A stretch of 45,602 nucleotides of DNA from Deltaproteobacteria bacterium (GTDB lineage Bacteria; Desulfobacterota; Syntrophia; Syntrophales; JACQWR01): NCBI GenBank assembly GCA_026388415.1, contig JAPLJV010000005.1, forward strand, positions 1 to 45,602, written 5' to 3'. Made by a program: the position numbers and the translations under genes. Position 1 is the stretch's first letter. Every line of letters starts with the position of its first letter. Below the pieces are notes generated by a model. The model saw nothing but the letters and a program-made list of their open reading frames with translations, was not told the DNA's origin and made no database searches. This document shows, piece after piece, positions 35,362 through 43,488 of this stretch.

Positions 35362-36114
35362 TTACCCCTGTTTTTCCAGGGCAGTCCTGATCAGGTTTTC
35401 TGCCTTCATTACCAATTCCTCCGCGGTAATGTCGCCCGGCTCAAGCGGATCAAGAACGCTGTACGTGACATTTACCCCAAAGGACATCGGATATAATCCC
35501 TTTTTCATAAGTTCGTAATTACCGTCAATCACCAGCGGCACGATCACCGCTCTCGGCGCAACTTTCAACAGGGCCTTTATTCCTGCCGGCTTAAACGGTT
35601 TCATTTTCCCATCTTTTGTCCGGGTGCCTTCGGGGAAGATACTGGCGGTGTAATTATTATTTTCAATATATCTGCCCAGCTTTTCGATCTCCAGGACAGC
35701 TTGCCGCCGTTTATTCCGGTCAATCAATACCGACCCCCCATACCTTAAATTATAAGATACGCTTGGTATGCCCTTGCCCAACTCGATCTTGGAAATAAAT
35801 TTGGGGTGATAATGGCGGAATCCCCATACGATGGGTGGAATATCCAACATGCTCTGATGGTTGGAAATCAGGATGATGGGCCGTCCCTTTGGTAATTTAT
35901 CAAAACGCCGGAACGAAATTTTTGTCCCTAAGATGAGCAGGCTTTTGATGAGCAGGATATTCATGATTTCCACTGATTTTTTATGGGCATTATATCCCCA
36001 GATATTCCTGCAAATCACTTGAATGGGATGGAATACGACCAGCAGGAGTCCAAAAACTATGAGATATACGGGTGTTAAGAGATATCCAAGAAATTTCGTA
36101 ATTGCTATTTTCAT
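35362..36114 (-). CDS. plsC: 1-acyl-sn-glycerol-3-phosphate acyltransferase (PlsC family)
   Basis: A 250-residue protein from ATG 36114, chosen for the AGGAAAG site eight bases upstream; a TTG 18 bases further up is also in frame. An N-terminal membrane helix is followed by the acyltransferase motifs: ISNHQSMLDIPPI (H-x4-D, motif I), GGSVLIDR (motif II), SIFPEGTRTKDG (motif III) and VPLVIDG (motif IV). It makes phosphatidic acid from lysophosphatidic acid at the inner membrane. The organism may have several paralogues; this one pairs with the LarA-like gene, for which no functional link is obvious. Confidence 0.92.
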   Translation of the reverse strand: MKIAITKFLGYLLTPVYLIVFGLLLVVFHPIQVICRNIWGYNAHKKSVEIMNILLIKSLLILGTKISFRRFDKLPKGRPIILISNHQSMLDIPPIVWGFRHYHPKFISKIELGKGIPSVSYNLRYGGSVLIDRNKRRQAVLEIEKLGRYIENNNYTASIFPEGTRTKDGKMKPFKPAGIKALLKVAPRAVIVPLVIDGNYELMKKGLYPMSFGVNVTYSVLDPLEPGDITAEELVMKAENLIRTALEKQG

Positions 36115-36703
36115 CTGAACTTTCCTGTCCAAATTGCGGCGATGATTTACTTTACCGGACCAGACTATGCAAGCTTTCTTAAGAAATCAACAAAAATAAC
36201 ATTTGACGAAAGAAGACGACTCCGTAAAAAGTCGTTGTCATCCTTCGACAAGCTCGGGATGAGCGGTAGTATGTTTTATAACTTACCGTAACTACAGTAG
36301 CTCCGCTCATGGTGAGCTTGTCGAACCATGAACTGAAAGCTTATTTTTGACTTTTTTCGAGGTCGTCAAAGAAGAAACTCATGGATCATAAAAACCATCC
36401 GCCCGCTGCGCTCGCCTGGGGACTCGGCGCAGCCTTCTCCTTTAGGGGTTTCTACCATACGGGATACCCGTCGCGACAAGCTCCGCCGAAAACCACTGCC
36501 GTCAGCGGGAGGGGAACGGAGTAAAAAATTCGCGCGGGTTAACTCTAATAAGTAAAACGTCATCCACAACGATAATGGCGGATTCCGAACCGGAATCGCT
36601 GATGTTGTTTCCTCAATAATTGTGATATGAAAGGTGGCCGATTGCACCGGAATCACGCGTAAGGTCATTACCAAAGGGTACATGGTTGCAAGGAGGACGA
36701 AAC
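36115..36703. other. 589-base spacer at the edge of the accessory region
   Basis: It contains the long inverted repeat at 36244-36325. A 105-codon minus-strand frame (36366-36683) has no ribosome-binding site or family resemblance and is probably noncoding. No promoter for the downstream Bro-N cluster could be named with confidence. Confidence 0.4.
36244..36325. repeat. Long imperfect inverted repeat (TTCGACAAGCTC type)
   Basis: The left arm 36244-36266 reads TTCGACAAGCTC, GGG, ATGAGCGG; the right arm 36303-36325 is its complement except for a GGT in the centre (20 of 23 paired). The loop is 36 bases. It lies in the spacer between plsC and the Bro-N cluster. Repeats with this arm sequence are common in deltaproteobacterial spacers. 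Confidence 0.75.
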
Positions 36704-36865
36704 ATGGTCATGCTGAACGAGACACCGGCAGGCAATGCCGCAGAAATTCCCGTGCTTGAAGCCCGTACCCTCGAAGAGGCGGAGACCCTCCAGCGATTGA
36801 TGAAGGAACAGCAGCACACCCAAAAGGTGTACAACGAGCCTTGGAGAGGAGGTCATCATGAATAA
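36704..36865 (+). CDS. 53-residue small protein upstream of the Bro-N gene
   Basis: ATG at 36704 follows AAGGAGG by seven bases; the frame ends with TAA at 36863 and overlaps the Bro-N gene by eight bases, which suggests coupling. The product begins MVMLNETPAGNAAEIPVLEA, has a helical acidic-basic centre (TLEEAETLQRLMKEQQH) and ends WRGGHHE. I do not recognise it. Its size, position and amphipathic helix fit a small regulatory or binding partner of the Bro-N protein, but this is inference. Confidence 0.6.
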   Translation: MVMLNETPAGNAAEIPVLEARTLEEAETLQRLMKEQQHTQKVYNEPWRGGHHE

Positions 36866-37769
36866 AGAAAAAGATAATAAACTCGCCTTGTTCGAAGGAA
36901 AACGGATCCGAAAAACGCTTCACGAGGACGAATGGTGGTTTGTCGTGGAGGATGTTGTGCTCGCTCTCATCGAATCGCGTGACCCGAAGCAATATATCCA
37001 GCGCATGAAGCAGCGCGACCCTGAGTTGGGTAAAGGGTGGGTACAAATTGTACGTACCCTTTCCATCCCTACCGAAGGCGGTCCGCAAAGGCAGAATTGC
37101 GCCAATACCGAGGGGATCTTCCGTCTGATCCAATCCATCCCCAGCCCCAAGGCCGAACCGTTCAAGCGCTGGCTGGCGCGGGTAGGCAAGGAGCGGATTG
37201 ACGAGATCGAGAACCCCGAACTGGCCATGGGTCGGATGCAGGAACTCTACGAGAAGAAAGGCTACCCCAAGGAGTGGATTGACAAGCGGCTGCGGGGGAT
37301 CGCCGTCCGGCAGGATCTGACCGATGAATGGAAAGACCGAGGCGCTGCGACCCGTCTGGAATTCGCCATCCTGACCAATGAGATCATGCAGGGCACGTTC
37401 GGCCTCAAGGTGGATGAGTACAAACAGATCAAAGACCTGGAGCGGGAGAACCTCCGCGATCACATGACCGATATTGAGTTGATCCTGACCATGCTGGGCG
37501 AGGCGACCACCACGGAGCTGCACCGGGACCGGGATTCGCAGGGCATGGCGCCGCTGAAAAGGGATGCTCAGGCGGGCGGAGCCGTGGCCGGCAGGACGCG
37601 CAAGGACATTGAGGCCCAGACCGGCAAGCCGGTCATCTCAAGCGGGAACTTCAAGAAACTGTCCGCCAGGAAACCGAAAAAGCTGAACGCACCTCCGCCC
37701 GATGCATCGAGGCCATATGATACGCGGAAAGGCAAAAAAATGGTTGTGCAAAAACCGTCCAGAGCTTAG
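36858..37769 (+). CDS. Bro-N domain (phage antirepressor-like) protein
   Basis: A 303-residue protein. Residues about 8-115 form a Bro-N domain: RIRKTLHEDEWWFVVEDVVL, then ESRDPKQYIQRMKQRD and CANTEGIFRLIQSIPSPKAEPFKRWLARVG. The second half is the conserved extension of chromosomal Bro-N proteins (KGYPKEWIDKRLRGIAVRQDLTDEWKDRG, LRDHMTDIELILTMLGEATTTE). The tail is basic and Lys/Pro rich. Bro-N domains bind DNA and occur in phage antirepressors and in bacterial defence or mobile regions. Start ATG 36858 follows GAGAGGAGGT. No other prophage gene is visible, so a defence or regulatory role is as likely as a phage remnant. Confidence 0.85.
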   Translation: MNKEKDNKLALFEGKRIRKTLHEDEWWFVVEDVVLALIESRDPKQYIQRMKQRDPELGKGWVQIVRTLSIPTEGGPQRQNCANTEGIFRLIQSIPSPKAEPFKRWLARVGKERIDEIENPELAMGRMQELYEKKGYPKEWIDKRLRGIAVRQDLTDEWKDRGAATRLEFAILTNEIMQGTFGLKVDEYKQIKDLERENLRDHMTDIELILTMLGEATTTELHRDRDSQGMAPLKRDAQAGGAVAGRTRKDIEAQTGKPVISSGNFKKLSARKPKKLNAPPPDASRPYDTRKGKKMVVQKPSRA

Positions 37770-37799
37770 TATCATTTTAGCCGAAGAGGAGGTCATACA

Positions 37800-37982
37800 A
37801 TGAGTTCGAAAAAACTGGATCCCACCGCAGGTGGGAAAAAACGCGATCCTGATTTCATCAATGCGGGAATTGCATTAAAACGCGCGGCCAGAAAGGCCAG
37901 ACAGCGGGCCCAGCAGGCAGGCATCGGTGTCATCGTGCTCCAGGATGGCAAGATCATGGAAGAACGACCGGATCACCCCTAA
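37800..37982 (+). CDS. 60-residue basic small protein downstream of the Bro-N gene
   Basis: ATG at 37800 is preceded by GAAGAGGAGGTCATACA, nearly the same leader as the Bro-N gene (GAGAGGAGGTCATC). The product starts MSSKKLDPTAGGKKRDPDFI, has a strongly basic helix (ALKRAARKARQRAQQ) and a short strand-turn-strand end (GVIVLQDGKIMEERP). I cannot name a family; such small basic proteins with a closing D-G-K-I motif are sometimes seen near toxin-antitoxin or defence genes. A terminator-like hairpin follows at once. Confidence 0.65.
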   Translation: MSSKKLDPTAGGKKRDPDFINAGIALKRAARKARQRAQQAGIGVIVLQDGKIMEERPDHP

Positions 37983-37992
37983 AGACCGACGC

Positions 37993-38042
37993 AACACTCC
38001 CTTAGTATTTGATAATTATATGGGAAGTGTTCCTGGTTTTTT
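37993..38042 (+). terminator. Terminator-like hairpin after the Bro-N cluster
   Basis: AACACTCCC pairs with GGGAAGTGTT (one bulge) around a 20-base A/T-rich loop and is followed by CCTGGTTTTTTC. The position directly after the 60-residue ORF supports the end of a three-gene transcript. Confidence 0.6.
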
Positions 38043-38088
38043 CAGATATGGCTGATAACGGACATCGGGCAGAAGTGCAAGTTAATAA

Positions 38089-38673
38089 ATGGTTAGGATC
38101 AAGGCTATGAACAGAATGCAGACTGAAATGCTTGAGGAACACCTCCCTTATCGCCTGACGCACCTTGATGGGCTCTGCTGGGCATGTGAGGTACTCATCT
38201 CAGGAGAGAAACCATCGGATGTGAGCATTACCTTTGATGGCGTCACGAAACTTAAGCAAACCGCTGTATTGTTCTTGACTAATTCCTTGGTGGAGGCTGG
38301 TCTTCTTTACTGTCGTGTCCTCTTCAACTTCTTGGGCATACGTTTAGAAAGAAATTTGCATAAACTTACAATTATAACGAATCCTGGTTCTGGCGATGAT
38401 TATAGTATCGTCAAGCTTGGGCTGCCCATCCTGACACTTGACGATCTCCGTTTGGCTCCAACCGGTATACCGGGAGAAGTTGAAGAATCTTGCCGGCTTA
38501 CTCTATTGGCCACAAACAAAGGTGTAGCACATTTTACAGACTCGATAACTCCGAGGTCTCAAGCGCAAGATGCCCTTTGCTGTGCAAAAACTGTTATGTG
38601 GCTAACTGAGGAGTATGTCTATAAAAGGATAGGGCTCGCTGCACCGTTCTACAAGCATTGGACGAAGGCCTGA
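38089..38673 (+). CDS. Hypothetical protein, 194 residues
   Basis: I do not recognise this protein. It could start at 38089 or at the in-frame ATG 38107; upstream AGGA and AAGG are both weak sites. The sequence alternates beta strands and helices (SITFDGVTKLKQTAVLFLTN, LHKLTIITNPGSGDDYSIVKLG) and ends with a Trp/Tyr-rich segment (VMWLTEEYVYKRIGLAAPF). No membrane helix, signal peptide or nuclease motif is evident. Base composition is more A/T-rich than the hsd genes. It is a single ORF, and an imperfect palindrome starts at its stop codon. Confidence 0.6.
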   Translation: MVRIKAMNRMQTEMLEEHLPYRLTHLDGLCWACEVLISGEKPSDVSITFDGVTKLKQTAVLFLTNSLVEAGLLYCRVLFNFLGIRLERNLHKLTIITNPGSGDDYSIVKLGLPILTLDDLRLAPTGIPGEVEESCRLTLLATNKGVAHFTDSITPRSQAQDALCCAKTVMWLTEEYVYKRIGLAAPFYKHWTKA

Positions 38674-38732
38674 CCAATGCGTCCACCCGATCGCCGAAAA
38701 AGTCGGCTCCGAGTGACGCTAATGTTAACAGC
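38667..38732 (+). other. Imperfect palindrome, weakly attC-like
   Basis: GCCTGAC overlaps the stop of the previous ORF; GCGTC (38679-38683) pairs with GACGC (38715-38719) and GCCGA-type bases (38693-38697) with TCGGC (38703-38707), with unpaired bases between; the site ends near GTTAAC. The layout recalls integron attC sites but the R boxes match poorly. Confidence 0.25.
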
Positions 38733-38757
38733 AAAATAAAGAAAATGGAGGCAAATA

Positions 38758-39237
38758 ATGGAGACACAAACCATGAATATTATTGCGGTCATTGTTGGTC
38801 CGATTATCGCTGTCATCATTACATTGCTGTATCAAAGGCATAAAGAAAAACAGGACACTAAGCATAGGGCCTTTCTCCTCCTAATGGCTCATAGAAAATC
38901 CATACCACCAAACTATGCAATGGTTGAAGTGTTGAATACACTGGATGTGATATTTGCGAAAAATAGAAAGGTTATAGATTTATGGCACAAATATTATACC
39001 TTGCTTGCTCAGCCTTATTCTCAAGAGAGGGATCATACGTGGCTGGAACTCCTAAGCTCAATTGCGGAAGATTTGCATTATCCCTCGCTGCAGCAAACTG
39101 ATCTCGATAAATTCTATGTTCCGCAAGGTCATGTAGATCAATACGAATTACAGGGGAAAATACAGAAGGAATTTCTTAGGGTTCTTGAGAATACTTCATC
39201 ACTTGTCGTAACAAAGAAAGAGGGTGATAAAACATAA
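38758..39237 (+). CDS. Small membrane-anchored hypothetical protein (DUF6680-like?)
   Basis: A 159-residue protein with an N-terminal membrane helix (IIAVIVGPIIAVIITLLY) followed by a basic RHKEKQDTKHR segment and a helical cytoplasmic part (VEVLNTLDVIFAKNRKVIDL, LLSSIAEDLHYPSLQQTDLD). GGAGG lies six bases before the ATG. The pattern reminds me of small anchored proteins now grouped as DUF6680, but this is from memory and unproven. It lies just before a type I restriction operon, so a defence-accessory role is conceivable. It is A/T-richer than the hsd genes. Confidence 0.65.
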   Translation: METQTMNIIAVIVGPIIAVIITLLYQRHKEKQDTKHRAFLLLMAHRKSIPPNYAMVEVLNTLDVIFAKNRKVIDLWHKYYTLLAQPYSQERDHTWLELLSSIAEDLHYPSLQQTDLDKFYVPQGHVDQYELQGKIQKEFLRVLENTSSLVVTKKEGDKT

Positions 39238-39253
39238 TAAAAACTCAAGTTCA

Positions 39254-39295
39254 CCAATCACTGCAGCAGACAGCTACGCTGCCGCTGACCTTTGG
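39254..39295 (+). other. Imperfect palindrome, weakly attC-like
   Basis: CCAA / TTGG form outer arms; CAGC (39264-39267) and CAGC (39271-39274) pair with GCTG (39278-39281) and GCTG (39284-39287) around a TAC loop, with extra unpaired A residues on one side only. It follows the 159-residue ORF by 16 bases. Confidence 0.25.
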
Positions 39296-39367
39296 CCTTA
39301 TGTCTTCACGACCGAACTCGCAGCTTCCTGAGTACGAATAAAAGTATAATACCCGCAGGAGACAGAA

Positions 39368-40891
39368 ATGGCAGGCAACAATGAACTCGAACGGACCCTT
39401 TGGGCGGCGGCGGACAAGATGCGCTCCAACATGGACGCGGCGGAATATAAGCATGTCGTCCTCGGGTTGATTTTTCTCAAATACATCTCTGATGCCTTTA
39501 ATGACCTGTATCAGAAACTTAAAGAGGGCCAGGGCGAGTCCGAGGGGGCAGATCCCGAAGACGCGGATGAGTACCTGGCACACAACATTTTCTTTGTGTC
39601 CGAAAAAGCCCGCTGGCAGTACCTGCAAGACCGCGCCAAACAGCCGGAAATCGGCAGATTGGTTGACGATGCGATGGATGCCATCGAGCGCACCAACCCG
39701 CCGCTCAAGGGCGTACTCCCCAAGATTTTCGCCGACCCGGACTTAAACAAGCTGCGCCTGGGCGAGTTGATTGACCTGATCGGCACGATTGGCTTCCGGC
39801 AGGATGGGCGCCAGGCCCAGGATCTGCTCGGGCGCGTCTATGAATACTTCCTCGGCCAGTTTGCCGATGCCGAAGGCAAGAAGGGCGGACAGTTCTACAC
39901 ACCCGTCAGCATTGTCAAACTGCTCGTGGAAATGCTCGAACCTTACAACGGGCGCGTCTATGACGGCTGCTGCGGCAGCGGCGGGATGTTCGTGCAGAGC
40001 GAAAAGTTCGTGCTGAACCATCAGGGGAACATCAAAGACTTATCCATTTTTGGGCAAGAGTCCAACCCCACCACCCTGCGCCTGGCACGCATGAACCTGG
40101 CGATTCGCGGCATCGACGCCAAACTGGAACTGGGCGACACCTTCCTGAATGACCGCCACCCCGACCAGAAAATGGATTTTATTCTTGTCAATCCGCCGTT
40201 CAACGTGAGTGATTGGAGCGGCGAGCAGTTGCGCGATGACGCCCGCTGGGAATATGGCCTGCCGCCGGTCGGCAATGCCAACTATGCCTGGCTGCAACAC
40301 TTCATCCATAAACTGAGCCCGAACGGTACCGCCGGGATTGTGCTGGCCAACGGCAGCATGAACAGCAACACCAGCGGCGAAGGTGAGATTCGCAAGAACA
40401 TGATCGAGGCCGGGCTGGTGGACTGCATGGTGGCCCTGCCCGCGCAACTGTTTTACAACACCATGATTCCCGCCTGTTTATGGTTTTTGGCGCGCAACAA
40501 GACCAACCATAAATTCCGCGACCGCTCGCAGGAAATCCTGTTTATTGACGCCCGCAAACTGGGCGTTATGGTAAACCGCCGCAACAAGGAATTAAGCGAT
40601 GAAGATATCGCCCTCATTTCCGGAACCTACCACAACTGGCGCAGTAAAAATGGTGAGTACGAAGACAAAGCGGGCTTTTGCAAATCCGCAACGATTGAGG
40701 AAGTAAGGAACAACAACTATGTGCTCATGCCCGGACGCTATGTGGGCACGGAAGAAGAAGCCGGTGACGGCATCCCCTTTTCTGAAAAAATGCAAGTCCT
40801 TACCACCAAACTTGCCGGGCAGTTTGCGAAAGGCAATGAACTGGAAAAGACCATACGCGAGAACCTGAAGGGGATCGGCTATGAGTTCTGA
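39368..40891 (+). CDS. hsdM: Type I restriction-modification system, methyltransferase subunit
   Basis: A 507-residue HsdM. It has the N-terminal helical domain ([37 protein letters not shown]), [18 protein letters not shown] motif [13 protein letters not shown] near 199-210 and the N6-adenine catalytic motif NPPF (275-278). It methylates adenine in the target specified by HsdS and forms M2S and R2M2S complexes. CAGGAG precedes the ATG. It overlaps the next gene by 11 bases. Compared with canonical operons, a DUF1016 gene and a small ORF are inserted before hsdS. Confidence 0.96.
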   Translation: MAGNNELERTLWAAADKMRSNMDAAEYKHVVLGLIFLKYISDAFNDLYQKLKEGQGESEGADPEDADEYLAHNIFFVSEKARWQYLQDRAKQPEIGRLVDDAMDAIERTNPPLKGVLPKIFADPDLNKLRLGELIDLIGTIGFRQDGRQAQDLLGRVYEYFLGQFADAEGKKGGQFYTPVSIVKLLVEMLEPYNGRVYDGCCGSGGMFVQSEKFVLNHQGNIKDLSIFGQESNPTTLRLARMNLAIRGIDAKLELGDTFLNDRHPDQKMDFILVNPPFNVSDWSGEQLRDDARWEYGLPPVGNANYAWLQHFIHKLSPNGTAGIVLANGSMNSNTSGEGEIRKNMIEAGLVDCMVALPAQLFYNTMIPACLWFLARNKTNHKFRDRSQEILFIDARKLGVMVNRRNKELSDEDIALISGTYHNWRSKNGEYEDKAGFCKSATIEEVRNNNYVLMPGRYVGTEEEAGDGIPFSEKMQVLTTKLAGQFAKGNELEKTIRENLKGIGYEF

Positions 40892-41996
40892 GATTGAAAC
40901 CGTCAAAGCATTATTGAAACAGGTCAGGGAGCTGATTCTTGCCGCCCGGAAGGCCACTGCCCGGACTGTGGACAGCATCCAGGTTGTAACTTGTTTTGAA
41001 ATCGGCCGCCGCATTGTCGAGCATGAACAGCAGGGGGCTGACCGCGCCAAATATGGAAAGAATTTACTGCGGGATTTGGCAGCACGCTTGACAAGTGAGT
41101 TTGGGCCGGGGTTCTCAAAAAGCAATCTGGAGTATATGCGTCGTTTTTACCTGATGTATCAGGACAGTTATCCGGCAATTGCCCAGACGGTGTCTGGGCA
41201 ATTAGTCCAGGGTTCAAAATCCGAGACGCTGTCTCGGAAATTTCCCGTTCCTCCAAAAAAGCCGTTGCCACCGATGGGCTTTACTCTGTCCTGGTCGCAG
41301 TACGTCTTTCTCATGGGGATCAAAAATAAGGACGAACGGAGCTTTTACGAAATAGAAGCCGCAGCTCAAGGCTGGTCTGTTCGGGAACTTAAACGCCAGT
41401 TCAATTCAGGACTGTATGAGCGGTTGGCTTTGAGCCGCGACAAGGAGGGCATCCGCAAGCTGGCTCGAAAAGGCCAAATTATCGCCAAGCCTCAAGACCT
41501 TCTCAAAGAACCCTATGTATTGGAGTTTCTTGGTCTGGATGAAAAATCGCAATACTCCGAAACCGATCTGGAGTCGGCAATCATTGATAAGCTGGAGCAT
41601 TTTCTTCTGGAGCTGGGCAAGGGTTTCCTTTTTGAGGCCCGCCAAAAGCGCTTTACCTTTGCTGAAGATCATTTTTTTGTCGATCTGGTTTTTTACAACC
41701 GGTTATTACGCTGCTATGTTCTGATTGATCTTAAAATCGGCAAACTGACCCATCAGGACCTAGGGCAGATGCAGATGTATGTCAATTATTTTGACCGTTA
41801 TGTAAAGAGTCCCGATGAAAAGTCCACGGTCGGGATTATTCTCTGCAAGAAAAAGCATGATGCCCTGGTAGAAATAACACTCCCGCAGGATGCCAATATT
41901 TTTGCCTCCCCCTATCAGTTGTATCTGCCCACCAAGGAAGAACTGCGACAAAAGCTCCTGGATTGGACGGCAGAACAAGAGGAGAAACGGATATGA
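40881..41996 (+). CDS. DUF1016/YhcG-family PD-(D/E)XK nuclease
   Basis: A 371-residue protein with the two-part YhcG layout. The N-terminal DUF1016_N domain has [17 protein letters not shown] and [18 protein letters not shown] short variable linker follows ([20 protein letters not shown]), then [12 protein letters not shown] and the C-terminal nuclease domain. The latter shows [34 protein letters not shown] (Asp then Asp-x-Lys as the PD-(D/E)XK core) and [11 protein letters not shown]. Its linker DNA carries two perfect palindromes. YhcG proteins are often found with type I systems and mobile elements; their exact role is not settled. It is coupled to hsdM and to the next ORF by overlaps. Confidence 0.93.
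   Translation: MSSEIETVKALLKQVRELILAARKATARTVDSIQVVTCFEIGRRIVEHEQQGADRAKYGKNLLRDLAARLTSEFGPGFSKSNLEYMRRFYLMYQDSYPAIAQTVSGQLVQGSKSETLSRKFPVPPKKPLPPMGFTLSWSQYVFLMGIKNKDERSFYEIEAAAQGWSVRELKRQFNSGLYERLALSRDKEGIRKLARKGQIIAKPQDLLKEPYVLEFLGLDEKSQYSETDLESAIIDKLEHFLLELGKGFLFEARQKRFTFAEDHFFVDLVFYNRLLRCYVLIDLKIGKLTHQDLGQMQMYVNYFDRYVKSPDEKSTVGIILCKKKHDALVEITLPQDANIFASPYQLYLPTKEELRQKLLDWTAEQEEKRI
41177..41203. repeat. Perfect 12-base palindrome inside the DUF1016 gene
   Basis: AATTGCCCAGAC (41177-41188) and GTCTGGGCAATT (41192-41203) flank a GGT loop. It codes for the linker between the two domains of the nuclease. Confidence 0.85.
41220..41238. repeat. Perfect 8-base palindrome inside the DUF1016 gene
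   Basis: TCCGAGAC and GTCTCGGA flank a GCT loop, 16 bases after the previous palindrome and in the same protein linker. Confidence 0.8.
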
Positions 41997-42253
41997 ATTC
42001 CGGTCTGATAGGCATCGAAATGCTGCGGTTCCAGTTGAGGGCATCGGTGCTTGCCGTCTTCCTTCAGTTTCTTGAATTTTTCCAACAGGTTGTTGGACTT
42101 TTTGCTCTGTCGGCAATTGTGCAATGGCCTGTTGCACAATTTGGTTGGGAAGGGCTGCTGAGACGTAAAACCGTAAGAATCCCCGATTATTTCCAGGGAA
42201 GCCTGCCGATCATAGAGCAAATTGAGGCGGCGCTGGGAGGAGAGCGGGGGTGA
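41993..42253 (+). CDS. 86-residue ORF coupled to both DUF1016 and hsdS
   Basis: ATG at 41993 overlaps the DUF1016 stop (ATGA) and its own TGA overlaps the hsdS GTG start (GTGA), so it links the two genes exactly. The product is hydrophobic in the first half (MLRFQLRASVLAVFLQFLEF, FQQVVGLFALSAIVQWPVA) and ends with PDYFQGSLPIIEQIEAALGG. I know no family for it. The doubled overlap supports translation, but the frame contains two palindromes and the opposite strand is also open, so it could be a noncoding insert or remnant. No typical ribosome-binding site is needed if it is coupled. Confidence 0.5.
   Translation: MNSGLIGIEMLRFQLRASVLAVFLQFLEFFQQVVGLFALSAIVQWPVAQFGWEGLLRRKTVRIPDYFQGSLPIIEQIEAALGGERG
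42081..42141. repeat. Two perfect palindromes inside the 86-residue ORF
   Basis: TCCAACA and TGTTGGA flank a GGT loop (42081-42097). AATTGTGCAA and TTGCACAATT flank a seven-base loop (42115-42141). The first has the same loop, GGT, as the palindrome at 41177. Confidence 0.8.
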
Positions 42254-43488
42254 GTCGCGAGGGATGGGACCAGAAACAATTAGGAGACTTGGTGACTTTT
42301 CAGCGAGGTCATGATTTGTCCAAGTCTGAATTTGTTCATGGTAAATACCCTATTGCTGGGTCAAATGGGATTATTGGCTATCATCATGCACTAACCACGA
42401 AAGGTCCATCAATTACAATTGGAAGAAGTGGCAATTTGGGAACGCCTTATTTCTACAAAGATGATTTTTGGGCACATAACACAACTTTATATGTGAAGGA
42501 GTTTCATAACACAGACCCTAAATTTATCTACTATTTATTGAAAACACTTGATTTCACACAGTTTAATTCTGGAAGTGCAGTTCCAAGCTTGAATCGCAAT
42601 TACATACATCCTTTAGAAGTCTACGTCCCGGAGACTATAGAGACCCAACGCCGCATCGCTTCCATTCTCTCCGCGCTGGACGAAAGAATAGAACTCAACC
42701 GCCAGACAAACGCCACGCTTGAAGCTCTGGCGCGGGCTCTGTTCAAATCCTGGTTCGTGGATTTTGACCCCGTCCGCGCGAAAGCTGATGGGTACACTCC
42801 CGTCGGCATGGATGCTGATGCTGCGGAGCTTTTCCCCAATAAATTTATCAAAACAGAACTTGGCGAAATTCCCGTTAGCTGGGAAATCAAGAGCATTGGG
42901 GAAATTGCAGAACGTGTTGCGATGGGCCCTTTTGGTTCGTCAATCAAAGTAGAAACTTTTGCCGATGAGGGCATCCCTATTATTAGTGGGCAACACTTGC
43001 GCGGGTTCATGCTTGAAGATTCAACGTATAACTTCATTACTTTGGAACATGCGGAAAAACTTAATAAAGCAAATGTTTACCCTGGCGATGTTATCTTTAC
43101 GCACGCGGGTAATATCGGGAATTTGGCTTTTATCCCCGAAGATTCGACATACCCACGATATGTAGTTTCACAACGCCAGTTTTTTATGCGCTGTAATCCC
43201 GCAAAAATAACACCCAGTTTCATTACTTATTACTTCCAGTCACCGGAGGGTTTGTATAAATTACTTGCAAACACATCATCAGTAGGCGTGCCTTCCATTG
43301 CACAACCTGTGACATATTTGAAATCAATCAAATTGCCAATCCCACCGCGGGCAATTTTGGAAGCGTTTGAACAAATTATTATACCACTACATCGTAAATA
43401 TAGAGAGAATAACCGCGAATCAAGCACACTGGCGGAGATGAGGGACGCACTCTTGCCCAAATTGATGAGAGGAGAGATCGAAGTATGA
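42250..43488 (+). CDS. hsdS: Type I restriction-modification system, specificity subunit
   Basis: A 412-residue HsdS with two target-recognition domains. TRD1 covers about 1-130. A conserved helical spacer follows: [20 protein letters not shown] and [23 protein letters not shown]2 begins near [20 protein letters not shown] and ends before the second conserved helix ([20 protein letters not shown]). TRD2 has a typical [11 protein letters not shown] and [16 protein letters not shown]. It starts with GTG at 42250 after GGGAGGAG and overlaps the hsdR start. The bipartite DNA target cannot be read from sequence. TRD1 and TRD2 are A/T-richer than the flanking conserved parts, as expected for exchangeable domains. 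Confidence 0.95.
   Translation: MSREGWDQKQLGDLVTFQRGHDLSKSEFVHGKYPIAGSNGIIGYHHALTTKGPSITIGRSGNLGTPYFYKDDFWAHNTTLYVKEFHNTDPKFIYYLLKTLDFTQFNSGSAVPSLNRNYIHPLEVYVPETIETQRRIASILSALDERIELNRQTNATLEALARALFKSWFVDFDPVRAKADGYTPVGMDADAAELFPNKFIKTELGEIPVSWEIKSIGEIAERVAMGPFGSSIKVETFADEGIPIISGQHLRGFMLEDSTYNFITLEHAEKLNKANVYPGDVIFTHAGNIGNLAFIPEDSTYPRYVVSQRQFFMRCNPAKITPSFITYYFQSPEGLYKLLANTSSVGVPSIAQPVTYLKSIKLPIPPRAILEAFEQIIIPLHRKYRENNRESSTLAEMRDALLPKLMRGEIEV

Noticed and set aside
36366-36683. 105-codon minus-strand frame next to the Bro-N cluster
   Set aside because: No ribosome-binding site, no family resemblance, and low-complexity Arg/Ser-rich composition typical of a noncoding frame.
36704-37982. Prophage remnant around the Bro-N gene
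   Set aside because: No integrase, repressor, structural or lysis gene is seen nearby; Bro-N alone does not establish a prophage.
39345-39350. TATAAT upstream of hsdM
   Set aside because: No acceptable -35 box at the right distance, and a start there would place the transcript start on the ribosome-binding site.
41915-42220. Minus-strand frame overlapping the 86-residue ORF
   Set aside because: It runs into the DUF1016 gene antisense and lacks the start/stop coupling of the plus-strand ORF; kept only as a reason for caution.
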